In this document: positions 1 through 7,816 of the stretch, in pieces
How positions within the stretch are numbered: position 1 is the stretch's first letter
Layout of the letters: each line of letters starts with the position of its first letter
DNA from: an uncultured Acidimicrobiales bacterium
GTDB taxonomy: Bacteria > Actinomycetota > Acidimicrobiia > Acidimicrobiales > SZUA-35
Assembly (NCBI GenBank): GCA_938021675.1
Contig: CALIFY010000028.1
Location: 1 to 50,571, forward strand
DNA length: 50,571 bases
Reading direction: 5' to 3'
Notes under the pieces: model-generated
Seen by the model: the letters and a program-made list of their open reading frames with translations, nothing else
Told to the model about the DNA's origin: nothing
The model's database searches: none
Made by a program: the position numbers and the translations under genes

Positions 1-1
1 C

Positions 2-166
2 GAGAGCGACGAACTTCGGCGGAGGACGGGCACGCGTACCGAACTGACATTGGTCCACCGGGCGCTCGACCGGCGACCCCCGACCGACGATGAGGTAACG
101 GCGTGGACGTTGCGGCGTTCCAAAATTGAACTTGAGCCGGCAATCGCCGAACTCATCGAAGGCTAA
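2..166 (+). CDS. C-terminal fragment of unknown protein (DUF4214-like?)
   Basis: An open frame enters from the left edge and stops at TAA 164-166, giving the last 54 residues of a protein whose start is outside the window. The tail has the pattern LVHRALDRRPPTDDEVTAW, which resembles the first helix of DUF4214 units (compare LVYRNLLGRLPDKTGQAYW in the protein encoded at 1604-2707). That resemblance is by eye only. It is charged, has no membrane segment and no signal for anchoring. No terminator is obvious after it. Function is not known. Confidence 0.45.
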   Translation, partial: ESDELRRRTGTRTELTLVHRALDRRPPTDDEVTAWTLRRSKIELEPAIAELIEG

Positions 167-212
167 CGAAGCAGTCGAGGCGGAACCGAACCTGTTTTCT
201 GATTCCGTAGGC

Positions 213-263
213 CCTCGTGGTCGTAGTCGTGGTCGTAGTCACCGTCGTCGTGGTGTTGGTGGG
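213..263. repeat. low-complexity GTGGTCGTAGTC-type run
   Basis: Short imperfect tandem units of GTCGTGGTCGTA type. Read on the minus strand it would encode a His/Asp/Tyr-rich run (HQHHDDGDYDHDYDHEG), but the frame carrying it has no other gene-like property. Confidence 0.5.
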
Positions 264-654
264 CCGGAATTAGGAACTCGACAGGTGCGTTGAAGTCGGT
301 GGTTACGCCCGACGGAACGCGTTCACCACAAATTTGAAAAAGAACTCCGAAACGGCGTGACAAAACCGGGGAGAACACTCTTTTATGGGTGTGGATTGTG
401 GCCCGAGGCGATCGGTCGGCCGGCACCCCCCTGCCGAGGCCAACCGAGGCCGCAATCCACGCGTCGAACGGTCCACCCGCCGAGCACTCTCGGCAGCAGC
501 TCCTGCAACCTGAACGCCACACCCGCGCTCGCCTAGGGAAACCACCCCGCATTGTGGCCAACGCCACACATAACGGCCATACTCACTCGAAGCCTAGTGG
601 CTCGACGGACCGCCGCCCGCCGAGCCACTGGCGCGTCTGGGCCCTGATTGGGTT

Positions 655-860
655 CCCGCTTGGCCGGAGTAGCAGGAACTGGGCGACGGTTCAGTGGCAC
701 CGATAGATCGACCATAGTGAAGTTGACGTAACGCTATGGGTGGTTCGGCGGGAGGCCGTGGCCACGATGCCTGCGTGAGGGCGACGATTGGTGCCGCCGG
801 TGGGCCGCTGCCTCGGCCGCATCGGTCGGCCGGCGTTCCCGTCTCTGGCTCTCGCCGGCA
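655..860 (-). pseudogene. decayed fragment of a DUF4214/M23-like gene
   Basis: The patch aligns by eye with the 3' part of the gene at 1604-2707 in the same orientation. At 671-711 the text AGCAGGAACTGGGCGACGG followed by TTCAGTGGCACCGATAGATC matches 1607-1647 with few changes, and the encoded tail VDLSVPLNRRP is shared exactly. Bases 755-850 match 1880-1970, including GGCGACGATTGG versus GAGCGACGATTGG. About 220 bases between the two blocks are missing here, and the reading frame is not kept. It is therefore a partial, internally deleted copy. The M23 HxH motif falls in the deletion. Confidence 0.6.
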
Positions 861-995
861 CGTCACTATCCGCCAATCGTTTTTTGGTCATGCGGCAGAA
901 GTAACACTGCAATTCGGTTTGACCAGAGTTGACCTTGGGTAGCTATGTCTTAGCGATTCAGTTTCGCTTACTTCATACCTGAAAGGTTCCTTACT

Positions 996-1421
996 ATGAA
1001 AAAAACGTACCCCCTTGCAGTCAGCCTGGTTGTGGCCGCTGCCTTGGGCATCTTTTATTCAGGTTCAGCCGGAGCCTCGTACGCTCCATTCAATAGCAAT
1101 GAAGACGTTCAATGCACGATTGAATACAGTGAATCTTACGAAGAAAGGATCATACTATCCAAAGAAGTTTTTGATGAATACCGTTGTCGCTCTTTTGGTA
1201 GGAATGGCCAGCAGTTTGCATACAGTCACGATTGTACTGGCTATGGCATAGCAGGGGAGACCCACTGGACTTGCTCGCGTACTCTTGGAGTAATTGAAGC
1301 CTCGGATTTGGATATTGCAACCAAAAGCTCCACTTGTGTGCAGCTAGAGTATTGGGGCAACAGCCCGCACGGGTATGACTATGTTCCCAATTCCGACTGC
1401 CTGCAAAAGGTAGGAGACTGA
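996..1421 (+). CDS. small secreted Cys-rich protein, unknown function
   Basis: A 141-residue protein with a clear Sec signal peptide: a KK start region, a hydrophobic core and an AGA-S cleavage-type site near residue 27. The mature part has six cysteines, at about residues 39, 63, 80, 93, 108 and 135, enough for three disulfides, and is rich in Tyr, Ser and Glu. A GAAAGG ribosome site lies just upstream of the ATG. Base composition is visibly lower in GC than its neighbours (AAA, GAA and TAT codons are frequent), suggesting recent acquisition. No family is recognised. It stands alone, with the next gene convergent. Confidence 0.75.
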   Translation: MKKTYPLAVSLVVAAALGIFYSGSAGASYAPFNSNEDVQCTIEYSESYEERIILSKEVFDEYRCRSFGRNGQQFAYSHDCTGYGIAGETHWTCSRTLGVIEASDLDIATKSSTCVQLEYWGNSPHGYDYVPNSDCLQKVGD

Positions 1422-1492
1422 ATTTGGCAACGCTCGAATGGCTTGCTAGCCAAAATGGTTGGCGGTCAATTTTGTAGGGTTTGTTGGTCGCC

Positions 1493-1535
1493 GTGCGTCT
1501 TCGTGGGTCAGTTTCGCCAATTGATGAAGACGCAC
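1493..1535. terminator. inverted repeat between convergent genes
   Basis: Arms GTGCGTCTTC (1493-1502) and GAAGACGCAC (1526-1535) are perfectly complementary around a 23-base loop, with partial pairing continuing outward. There is no T-run, so if it terminates transcription it is not a classic intrinsic terminator. It lies between the ends of the genes at 996-1421 and 1604-2707. Confidence 0.45.
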
Positions 1536-1603
1536 GATGGCCACCCAGGCTGTGCCCAAATTCGCTAGCCAACTTAGCGGTAAACCGGAAAGAAGTTGGG
1601 TCA

Positions 1604-2707
1604 TTAGCAAGAACTGGGACGTCGATTCAGTGGTACCGACAGATCGACGACCTCGATATGAACGTGAGGCCACGACGGTTCGGCGGTCAGTTCGTCGATC
1701 TGGGATCGGAACGGGAATGGCGTCGCACCGGCGGCGATACGGTCACCGGCTTCGACCCGGTCGCCGGGCTCGACAGCCACCCCACGAACATGGAGCACCT
1801 TCACCTCAAACCCCGGTTGTCCGGCCGGGTTGATCACTACGAACCCGTCGGTATAGCGACAATAGAGACGGTACTCGCCGGCCCTGGCCACGGTGCCTGA
1901 GATGGGAGCGACGATTGGGACCGAAGGGTGGACGGCGACATCGGCCGCGCCGGTCGGTGTCGTACCCCGGCCCCGGCTTTCCATGACCGACCGGGGGGCG
2001 GTGAACGGCCCGAAGGGTTGAAGTGAACGCGCGCCGGGGTGACTTGATTGGTGAAAACCAACCCGTTCCACGGCCATCGCTGGCGCCCCGAGAACCAAAT
2101 CACCAGCGCTGGCCGCTACCGCGAATGGGCCGGGGGCGGCGATGACAACGGACCGGTCCGTCGCCTTGGAGTCGGCCGCTCGGCATGGTCGCGACGGAAC
2201 GTCGTCCGACGGCTGCGGATGGGCGGCCCGGAACTCGGCGGCGAGAGAGAAGTGAAGTACAACTCCGCCCCGGGTTGCGCCCCCCGATTGCAGCAGGTCG
2301 AGCCAATAGGCCTGCCCGGTCTTGTCGGGGAGTCGTCCGAGTAGGTTTCGATAGACGAGCGTTACGAAGGCGGTGTCGTCGAGCGACCCATACCGACGTT
2401 CAAACTCGGCGCTGGCAGCGAAGAGGTCGCTGATGGCGGTGAGCGACAGGCATCGATCGTGCTGTTCGACCCAATAGAGGGCACCGGGTACGTCGGGCTG
2501 GCGTCCGAAGTACGCCCGGTAGAGGCGAAAGACGGCAGCGTGGTCACCGGTGAGCTCGTCGAGTTTGGCGATCGTGGCGAAATCCGGTTCGGTCGGATCC
2601 GGTCCCGACGTGGCGGCCTCAGCGCGACCGACTACCGAGGCGGCGACGAGCAGGCAGATGAGTCCAGCCGCAACGAAGCGGCCGAACGAAGAGCGGCGGA
2701 AATACAC
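1604..2707 (-). CDS. secreted DUF4214 protein with degenerate M23-like domain
   Basis: About 367 residues. A signal peptide (FRR basic start, hydrophobic core, AEA-A site) is followed by two DUF4214 units with motifs YRAYFGRQPDVPGALYW and YRNLLGRLPDKTGQAYW, then a linker, then a C-terminal LytM/M23 peptidase-like fold. In that domain the first zinc-binding His of the usual HxxxD motif is not seen (the stretch is PTGAADVAV), while the second motif HVHIEV is kept, so peptidase activity is doubtful. The start chosen is GTG 2707, because a TACGCT box sits 7 bases upstream and the protein then opens with a good signal peptide; a GTG at 2734 is an alternative. DUF4214 is often found in S-layer or exported proteins. 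A broken partial copy lies at 655-860. Confidence 0.7.
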   Translation of the reverse strand: MYFRRSSFGRFVAAGLICLLVAASVVGRAEAATSGPDPTEPDFATIAKLDELTGDHAAVFRLYRAYFGRQPDVPGALYWVEQHDRCLSLTAISDLFAASAEFERRYGSLDDTAFVTLVYRNLLGRLPDKTGQAYWLDLLQSGGATRGGVVLHFSLAAEFRAAHPQPSDDVPSRPCRAADSKATDRSVVIAAPGPFAVAASAGDLVLGAPAMAVERVGFHQSSHPGARSLQPFGPFTAPRSVMESRGRGTTPTGAADVAVHPSVPIVAPISGTVARAGEYRLYCRYTDGFVVINPAGQPGFEVKVLHVRGVAVEPGDRVEAGDRIAAGATPFPFRSQIDELTAEPSWPHVHIEVVDLSVPLNRRPSSC

Positions 2708-2714
2708 CCGGGCG

Positions 2715-2720
2715 AGCGTA
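2715..2720 (-). promoter_or_regulatory. -10 box, leaderless start
   Basis: TACGCT on the minus strand, 7 bases before GTG 2707. It fits the TAnnnT-N6-8-start pattern seen repeatedly in this window. Confidence 0.45.
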
Positions 2721-2798
2721 GTCCGGTCCAGCACGTCGCTGGTCGACCGTCACCGGAGCTGGCATCTGCGAAGACCGGCGTCGGCGGTGCGGTCATTG

Positions 2799-2872
2799 TC
2801 GGGTTGGGGAGATTTGAACTCCCGACCTCCTCGTCCCGAACGAGGCGCGCTACCAACCTGCGCCACAACCCG
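2799..2872 (-). tRNA. tRNA-Pro (anticodon CGG)
   Basis: The minus strand folds as a standard tRNA: acceptor CGGGTTG/CAACCCG, D-arm, anticodon stem CCTCG/CGAGG with loop TTCGGGA (anticodon CGG, reads CCG), a short variable loop, and T-arm GGGAG TTCAAAT CTCCC. The discriminator base is A and the CCA tail is not encoded (ACA follows). Length is 74 bases. Confidence 0.95.
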
Positions 2873-2902
2873 TGCAATCACCCGCGGCCACGGCCGCTGA
2901 GG

Positions 2903-3325
2903 CTAGGAGTCTATCGGCTCGACCGTCGGGTGAATGCCGACATCTTCGAGTGATCGCTCGCCGGCCAACAAGGTGGTGGTCATCCGTCGCAGGCGCAGCG
3001 GGTCGATCGGTTTGACGAGCCAGCCATCGGCATCGGCTTCTTGGGCCAAGAACACATCGGCCGACCGATCGAGGAACAAGGCGATCGGCCGTTTCTCTAG
3101 CCGGTCCGCCCCTTCCTCCTGACGAACGGCGATGCAGGTGGCGACACCGCCCATTCGACCGATCTGGAGGTCGAGGATCAAAAGGTCCGGATCTTTGGCC
3201 TGAACCGCAGGCAAAACGTCTTCGCCGGACCGAACCCGCAGGACTTCGCAGTCTTCGCCGGCCAGCGTGGCGTCTACCTCGGCGAAGAGGCCGTCGGAAT
3301 CGGTGGCAAGCAATACAACGATCAC
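2903..3325 (-). CDS. response regulator receiver-domain protein
   Basis: A stand-alone receiver (CheY-like) domain of 140 residues with no output domain. The acidic pocket is Asp9/Asp11, the predicted phosphorylated residue is Asp52 in LLILDLQIG, and the conserved Lys sits in WLVKPIDP near residue 115. The start is placed at GTG 3325, which gives the usual VIVVLLATDSD opening strand and has a TAGTAT box 7 bases upstream. An ATG at 3385 would add 20 residues unlike any receiver domain. It is divergent from a STAS protein, suggesting a shared signalling theme. No histidine kinase is nearby. Confidence 0.8.
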   Translation of the reverse strand: MIVVLLATDSDGLFAEVDATLAGEDCEVLRVRSGEDVLPAVQAKDPDLLILDLQIGRMGGVATCIAVRQEEGADRLEKRPIALFLDRSADVFLAQEADADGWLVKPIDPLRLRRMTTTLLAGERSLEDVGIHPTVEPIDS

Positions 3326-3332
3326 GTCAGCG

Positions 3333-3338
3333 ATACTA
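3333..3338 (-). promoter_or_regulatory. -10 box, leaderless start of receiver gene
   Basis: TAGTAT on the minus strand, 7 bases upstream of GTG 3325; no ribosome-binding purine run is present. Confidence 0.55.
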
Positions 3339-3441
3339 CAGAGAACCGACGCCGAGCCCGTGGCTGACGGCAGATCCGTGTCCATTCGGCGGTAACATCG
3401 CAGTGTCGGTCACCGCCGACGGAAAGGGAGAATCCATCCCG

Positions 3442-3801
3442 ATGCTCGAAATTCACGTTGAAGAAAACGACACCTATACGTTGTGTCGACCCTCTGGCGA
3501 ACTTGATGCCTATACCGTCGGCGCGTTCCGGGAGTCACTCTCGAAGCTCGCTGGTCACAGCAGGCTCCTGATCGATCTGTCCGAGGTGCCGTTTATGGAC
3601 TCGGCCGGCCTTGGCGCGCTCATCGGGGGTATTCGCAGGGCTCGCGAGGCCGATGGCGCTGTTGCCGTCGCCTGCACACGCCCCGCGTTGACCCGCCTAT
3701 TGCACACCACCGGATTTGACCGGATCGTTCCGGTCACCGAATCGCTCGAAGAGGCAGAGGAAGCGTTACTCGAGGGCGAGAATCCGCTCGAATCGGACTG
3801 A
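3442..3801 (+). CDS. STAS-domain anti-sigma factor antagonist
   Basis: About 119 residues, the length of SpoIIAA/RsbV-type proteins. The phosphorylatable Ser is in the signature FMDSAGLGALIGG, about residue 54. Such proteins bind an anti-sigma kinase when unphosphorylated and free the sigma factor. ATG 3442 is preferred: AAGGGAGA lies 10 bases upstream, and a TAACAT box at 3392-3397 would start the transcript just inside the alternative GTG 3403, which therefore sits too close to be translated well. No partner kinase or sigma factor is adjacent. The C-terminus is acidic. Confidence 0.85.
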   Translation: MLEIHVEENDTYTLCRPSGELDAYTVGAFRESLSKLAGHSRLLIDLSEVPFMDSAGLGALIGGIRRAREADGAVAVACTRPALTRLLHTTGFDRIVPVTESLEEAEEALLEGENPLESD

Positions 3802-3813
3802 CCCTCTCAAGCG

Positions 3814-3856
3814 GATCTCCCGGTTCTCAGAGAAGCTGTGAGAGCCGGGCGAGATC
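3814..3856. terminator. stem-loop between convergent genes
   Basis: GATCTC-CCGG-TTCTCA pairs with TGAGAG-CCGG-GC-GAGATC around a 9-base loop, with a two-base bulge and one wobble. It overlaps the last codons of the ATPase gene and follows the STAS gene, so it could end both transcripts. No T-run. Confidence 0.5.
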
Positions 3857-5920
3857 GCCGAGATCTCTCACCGGCGTCACCTGTTCCGGTACCTCGACAA
3901 GCGTTGGTAGCGTCCCGTTTCGGTCACTCAGCTCGGTGACAGTACCTCGAAGGCGTTCGACGAGGATGCGTTCACCGTCAGCCAGGGATCGCAGTTCGCG
4001 GTGGTTGCGTTGGAGGGGGCCATCGCCGGAACCATCGGCTTCGTCGGCCACCAGCCTCCGGTTGACAACGACGGCGTCTGCGCTCCGATCCCGCCGTTCG
4101 AGGTTGCCGAGAATCCATTCCGCTTCTTGAAGCGATTCTTTCTTGGCTGCGGTCACCAGCACATAGGCGGTATCTGGACCGGAGAGAAGGGCATCGATGT
4201 CGGCTGCCCGCCTCCTGAATCCCTCGTCTAGGCCTTCGAAATCGGAGAAGAAGGCGATGACATCGTCCACCAACCCGGCGCCGACGAGCCGTGCCAGCAG
4301 CCTGATGACTAGCTGTGTGCCGGTGTTGATCGATCGCAGGAGTCGGTGACGAGGGGCCAACACCGATCGATACAGCCGGTGGTCGACGAAGCGTGTCAGC
4401 CGGCCGGGGCTATCGAGAAAGTCCATGACATGTCGAGACGGTGGAGTATCGACAATGATCCGATCGAAACGATCGTCGCCGGCGAGCTGGTGGAGCCGTT
4501 CGCTCGCCACGTACTCGCTGGTCCCCGACAACGAGGTGGTCAGGTTGCGAAACAACGGATTGTTCAGGATCCGTTCGGTCCGCTCAGGGCTGTCGGCCTC
4601 AGCCCGGACGATTCCCTCCAGCGTCGCCGCCGGATCGAGCATCGCGGCCCACAACTCCCCGGACCAGAGCCCCTCGGGCGGTTCGACGAGGGTCGCTTCG
4701 TTCATCAGCTCGCCGTGGCGGCCGAGAGCGTCCGCCAACCGTCGGGCGGGGTCGATGGTCAGAACCACCACCCGCTCGCCGCCGTGAGCCAACGCCACCG
4801 CGAGAGCGGCCGACATGGTCGTCTTCCCCACGCCGCCGGACCCGAGACACAGCACGATCCGAGAGTCACCGATCGTGTTCACCAGCGGTCGATGTGCCTC
4901 GTCGTCGGCCAACGGCCGAGCCTTGCTGACCGGGATCGGCTTCGCTGGGGTATCGCTGGCCGCAACCATCTGTGGCGGCACCTGGGCCAACACAGCTGTG
5001 GCCAACGTCTCAACCTCGGGCAGGCCGAGATCGCTTCGAAACAAAAACGGAAGCGTGAACTGGGGCAGCGGCAGCTCGCCCGCCAATCGATCGATTTCCG
5101 ATCGTTGGTTCGCCATCCGGGCCAACCGCAATTCCGCCATCGGTACCAGCCGATTATCCTCTCCGTCGGCCGCGGCGCCCGCTCGGTCGACCGCATCGGC
5201 CAGACCCTCGACCTCGGACCACAAGCCGTTGATCACGACCGGGGCCAGTTTGATCCCCACCTCCTCCTCCAGGCTGTAGGCGGTCTCCACCGCCTCGGTA
5301 ACCGCCGTCTCCTCAGGGAGCGTCACCAGCATCACCTGGCACCGTCGATCGTCGGCGAACATCTCAAGCACCAGATCGGCCTGCTGCCGTATCGGTCCAG
5401 ACGTCGTCGAAGCGGAAAGGCCAGCCGCCGCGGTCAGGAACGTTAGGGCGTGACCGGCCGCCGGCGCATCGACGACGATCAGATCGGCGTCGCCGGATTG
5501 CTCGAGTTGGCGGATCTTACCCAAAGCCAACAAATCTCGGATGCCGGGGGCTGCGGTGGCGACAACATCGATGGCACCCGCCGTGGTGAGGCGAGAGGTG
5601 ATCGGTCCGATCCCTGCCCTATCGAGGTAGTCGGTCAGCGCGCTGTCCGGCTCGATTTGCCTGGCCCGCAGCCGTCCGCCGCCCGGTCCGACCTCAACCG
5701 GAATCTCCACTTCGTCGTAGCCGAGCGCCCCCATTCCGACCAGCGCACCCAGATTGCTGTAGCCCTCCAACTCGACGAGAAGAGTGTCACATCCGGCCTG
5801 AGCCGCCGCGACGCCGATCGTTGCCCCTACGGTGGTCTTTCCCACCCCGCCCTTGCCGGCCACGATGAGGACATTGGATGCGGCGAAGAATTCGGCAGCG
5901 GAGCCTGCGACAGCGGACAC
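3827..5920 (-). CDS. fused double ArsA/GET3-like ATPase
   Basis: 697 residues containing two complete deviant-Walker ATPase domains: GKGGVGKT at residues 22-29 and GSGGVGKT near residue 360. Each is followed by switch-type DAPAAGHALT or DTPPSRHVMDF segments typical of the ArsA/GET3 anion-transporting ATPase family. In mycobacteria two separate adjacent genes (Rv3679-Rv3680 type) encode such proteins beside a whiB gene; here they form one chain and a whiB gene lies 1.6 kb away. ArsA of Gram-negatives is also a tandem fusion, but no arsB, arsR or other arsenic gene is seen, so a GET3-like or envelope role is as likely. GTG 5920 has TAGTCT 8 bases upstream. The start overlaps the divergent NfeD-like gene. 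Confidence 0.85.
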   Translation of the reverse strand: MSAVAGSAAEFFAASNVLIVAGKGGVGKTTVGATIGVAAAQAGCDTLLVELEGYSNLGALVGMGALGYDEVEIPVEVGPGGGRLRARQIEPDSALTDYLDRAGIGPITSRLTTAGAIDVVATAAPGIRDLLALGKIRQLEQSGDADLIVVDAPAAGHALTFLTAAAGLSASTTSGPIRQQADLVLEMFADDRRCQVMLVTLPEETAVTEAVETAYSLEEEVGIKLAPVVINGLWSEVEGLADAVDRAGAAADGEDNRLVPMAELRLARMANQRSEIDRLAGELPLPQFTLPFLFRSDLGLPEVETLATAVLAQVPPQMVAASDTPAKPIPVSKARPLADDEAHRPLVNTIGDSRIVLCLGSGGVGKTTMSAALAVALAHGGERVVVLTIDPARRLADALGRHGELMNEATLVEPPEGLWSGELWAAMLDPAATLEGIVRAEADSPERTERILNNPLFRNLTTSLSGTSEYVASERLHQLAGDDRFDRIIVDTPPSRHVMDFLDSPGRLTRFVDHRLYRSVLAPRHRLLRSINTGTQLVIRLLARLVGAGLVDDVIAFFSDFEGLDEGFRRRAADIDALLSGPDTAYVLVTAAKKESLQEAEWILGNLERRDRSADAVVVNRRLVADEADGSGDGPLQRNHRELRSLADGERILVERLRGTVTELSDRNGTLPTLVEVPEQVTPVRDLGDLARLSQLL

Positions 5921-7296
5921 TGCTTAGGAGACTACTGGCAGCGGTGCTCGTCACCGGCGCCTTATTGGCCCTCAATGGGTTCAGCGCGCCCGGAGCCGGG
6001 GCCACAGCCGTCGGCACAGAGGCCGAAACCGGACCGGAATCGCCCGCTGGAGGCGACGACGCCGACCTTCCACCGTGCCCGGCCGAACCCGACGAGCTTC
6101 CGGCCTCAAATTCTGGAGTTCGGATCGTGAAGGTGGCAGGCCTGATCGATCCGGTGGTGGCCGACCACGTCCTCAATCAGCTCGACCTTGCCGAAGCCGA
6201 CCCGAACGCCATCGCCGTGATTCTGTGGATGAACAGCAACGGCTCGGTGCTCGACGACGATGTTTACCTCGACCTGGCGGGCCGTCTCCGCGACTCCCCA
6301 TTGCAAATCGGGCTCTGGGTTGGTCAAGCCGGCTCGACCGCTCGTGGCGGTGCCGCCGAGTTGGCCACCGTGGCCGACCTGGTCGGCGTGACACCAAACT
6401 CGACTATCGGTGAAATCGGCGATCGACGGCTCCCCCCGGAGTGGGGTGACCCGTTCGCGACAGCTCCGGCCGGGATCGAGACCGGCACCCTGACCGCCGA
6501 CGAGGCCGTCCAAGCCGGCGTCTCGGTCGGCCCCCTCCAGAACACCGTCCCAATCGGATCGTTCGCCGCCGGTTTGGAGGGATTCGAAGTCTTCAGGTGC
6601 CTGAACGACGACGGATTATTGCAAACCCTCCCGAAGAGCCAGGCCATCATCTCCGGCCTTCCGCTGACCTCACAGCTTTTCCATACCGTCGGCAGTCCCG
6701 AGGTGGCATATCTTTTCTTCGTCCTCGGCCTTAGCTTGCTCGTATTCGAACTGTTCACCGCCGGAGTCGGCGTGGCAGGGGTGATTGGAGCTGGCTTTCT
6801 CACCCTCGGATCGTTCGGCCTCGCCGTGCTCCCGACACGCCAATGGGCCATCGGATTGCTGCTGGCCTCGCTGATCTTTCTCGCCGTCGATATTCAGACG
6901 AACGTGCCGCGCCTCTACACCGTGCTTGGGCTGGTGTGTTTCGTGATCGGCACTTGGTTCCTGTACGACGGCGTATCGATGTCGCTGGTCACGCTCGTGG
7001 CCGGCGTCGTCGGGGCGATCCTCTACGCCTACACCGGCATGCCTTCCATGGTTCGAACACGTTTCTCAACTCCGACCATCGGTCGGAGATGGATGATCGG
7101 GGAGATGGGTGAAGCGATCAGCGACGTCGACCCAGAAGGCACGGTCAAGATCCGCGACGCCTCATGGCGAGCCATCACCAATCGAGCCACCCCCGTCCGC
7201 CAAGGAGATCAGGTCCGCGTGGTTGGTATCGATCGCCTCGTGCTCGAAATCGAGCCAGAAGAGGGCGGCGCCAAGGATTATCGCGAACGTAGCTGA
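5878..7296 (+). CDS. NfeD-like membrane protein with ClpP-like domain lacking catalytic Ser
   Basis: 472 residues. An Arg-rich start and hydrophobic stretch ending AGA-T form a signal peptide. Residues about 80-200 follow the ClpP/SppA-like fold of long NfeD proteins (VILWMNSNGSVLDDD), but the usual ASAG-type active-site Ser is replaced by ARGGAAEL, so proteolysis is doubtful. Four to five membrane helices follow (about 285-400), then the C-terminal OB-fold typical of NfeD (GEMGEAISDVDPEGTV onward). Long NfeD proteins work with stomatin-like proteins in membrane quality control; no stomatin gene is next to it. The ATG at 5878 overlaps the divergent ATPase start by 43 bases; GTG 5944, 13 bases after AGGAG, is an alternative that would shorten the signal peptide. 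Confidence 0.8.
   Translation: MRRRIRQRSLRQRTLLRRLLAAVLVTGALLALNGFSAPGAGATAVGTEAETGPESPAGGDDADLPPCPAEPDELPASNSGVRIVKVAGLIDPVVADHVLNQLDLAEADPNAIAVILWMNSNGSVLDDDVYLDLAGRLRDSPLQIGLWVGQAGSTARGGAAELATVADLVGVTPNSTIGEIGDRRLPPEWGDPFATAPAGIETGTLTADEAVQAGVSVGPLQNTVPIGSFAAGLEGFEVFRCLNDDGLLQTLPKSQAIISGLPLTSQLFHTVGSPEVAYLFFVLGLSLLVFELFTAGVGVAGVIGAGFLTLGSFGLAVLPTRQWAIGLLLASLIFLAVDIQTNVPRLYTVLGLVCFVIGTWFLYDGVSMSLVTLVAGVVGAILYAYTGMPSMVRTRFSTPTIGRRWMIGEMGEAISDVDPEGTVKIRDASWRAITNRATPVRQGDQVRVVGIDRLVLEIEPEEGGAKDYRERS
5929..5934 (-). promoter_or_regulatory. -10 box of the double ATPase gene
   Basis: TAGTCT on the minus strand, 8 bases before GTG 5920. It lies inside the 5' end of the divergent NfeD-like reading frame as annotated. 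Confidence 0.5.
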
Positions 7297-7523
7297 CCAA
7301 CCCCTTGTGAAAACAGCAATGAAGGCGTAAAGTCGAGCCCCACATCGAGGACAAATCGTCGCTAAGGCGTTATGGCCTTGAAACATCCACCGTGTTGTTT
7401 TTGGCGATGCGTGTGGTGAATTGCGTAAGCTGCGAGGGGGCCGGCTCACGGGCCGGACCAACTCGTTACCGAAGTGAATGCCGGTACGTCGCCGGTGTTC
7501 GAGAAGGTGTGAGGGGGTACTTC

Positions 7524-7784
7524 GTGACTGCACAACGAGTCGACGAACTCTGGCATCTACAAGCCAGTTGTCGTGGACCAAACAACGCCATCTTTTTCCC
7601 ACCGTCGCGATTGGAACGACGCACGGAAAAACGCCGACGAGAACAACGAGCAAAGGAGATCTGTGCCGCCTGTCCGGTACAACTCGACTGCCGAAGCTAT
7701 GCGTTCGAGATCGGCGAGCAGCATGGAATTTGGGGCGGACTAACCGAAAAGGAACGCCGAGTCCTCGTCGTGGCCAACAACTAG
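7524..7784 (+). CDS. WhiB-family iron-sulfur transcription regulator
   Basis: 86 residues from GTG 7524, chosen because GAGGGGG lies 6-7 bases upstream; an open frame continues to 7392 but its extra residues do not look like WhiB. The four 4Fe-4S ligands are Cys16, Cys47, Cys50 and Cys56, and the family turn GIWGGLTEKERR follows. The length matches short WhiB1/WhiB2-type proteins, with no C-terminal AT-hook. WhiB proteins bind the main sigma factor and sense redox or nitric oxide. The untranslated region upstream (7297-7523) is 227 bases with no clear promoter match. Confidence 0.93.
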   Translation: MTAQRVDELWHLQASCRGPNNAIFFPPSRLERRTEKRRREQRAKEICAACPVQLDCRSYAFEIGEQHGIWGGLTEKERRVLVVANN

Positions 7785-7793
7785 CGGAAGCCT

Positions 7794-7816
7794 CGACCGG
7801 CCCTAGCTGCCGGTCG
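7794..7816. terminator. stem-loop between whiB and selB ends
   Basis: CGACCGGC (7794-7801) pairs perfectly with GCCGGTCG (7809-7816) around a 7-base loop, lying between two convergent genes and overlapping the selB stop. No T-run. Confidence 0.5.

Larger units (their letters stand above)
166..995. other. 830-base region with no convincing intact gene
   Basis: Several overlapping open frames exist on both strands but none has a good start signal or a recognisable product. The stretch holds a GTC/GTG-rich low-complexity run (213-263) and two patches that resemble parts of the gene at 1604-2707 (about 400-560 and 655-860). It looks like decayed accessory DNA. Confidence 0.5.

Noticed and set aside
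163-567. 134-residue minus-strand open frame with His/Asp-rich tail
   Set aside because: The His/Asp run comes from simple repeat DNA, the rest has no fold-like pattern, and no start signal is present.
2799-2872. tRNA-Pro as an att site for the 1-2.7 kb patchy region
   Set aside because: No copy of the tRNA 3' end was found in the region and no integrase is present.
3827-5920. arsenic resistance operon
   Set aside because: No arsB, arsC or arsR-type gene is nearby; only the ATPase fold resembles ArsA.
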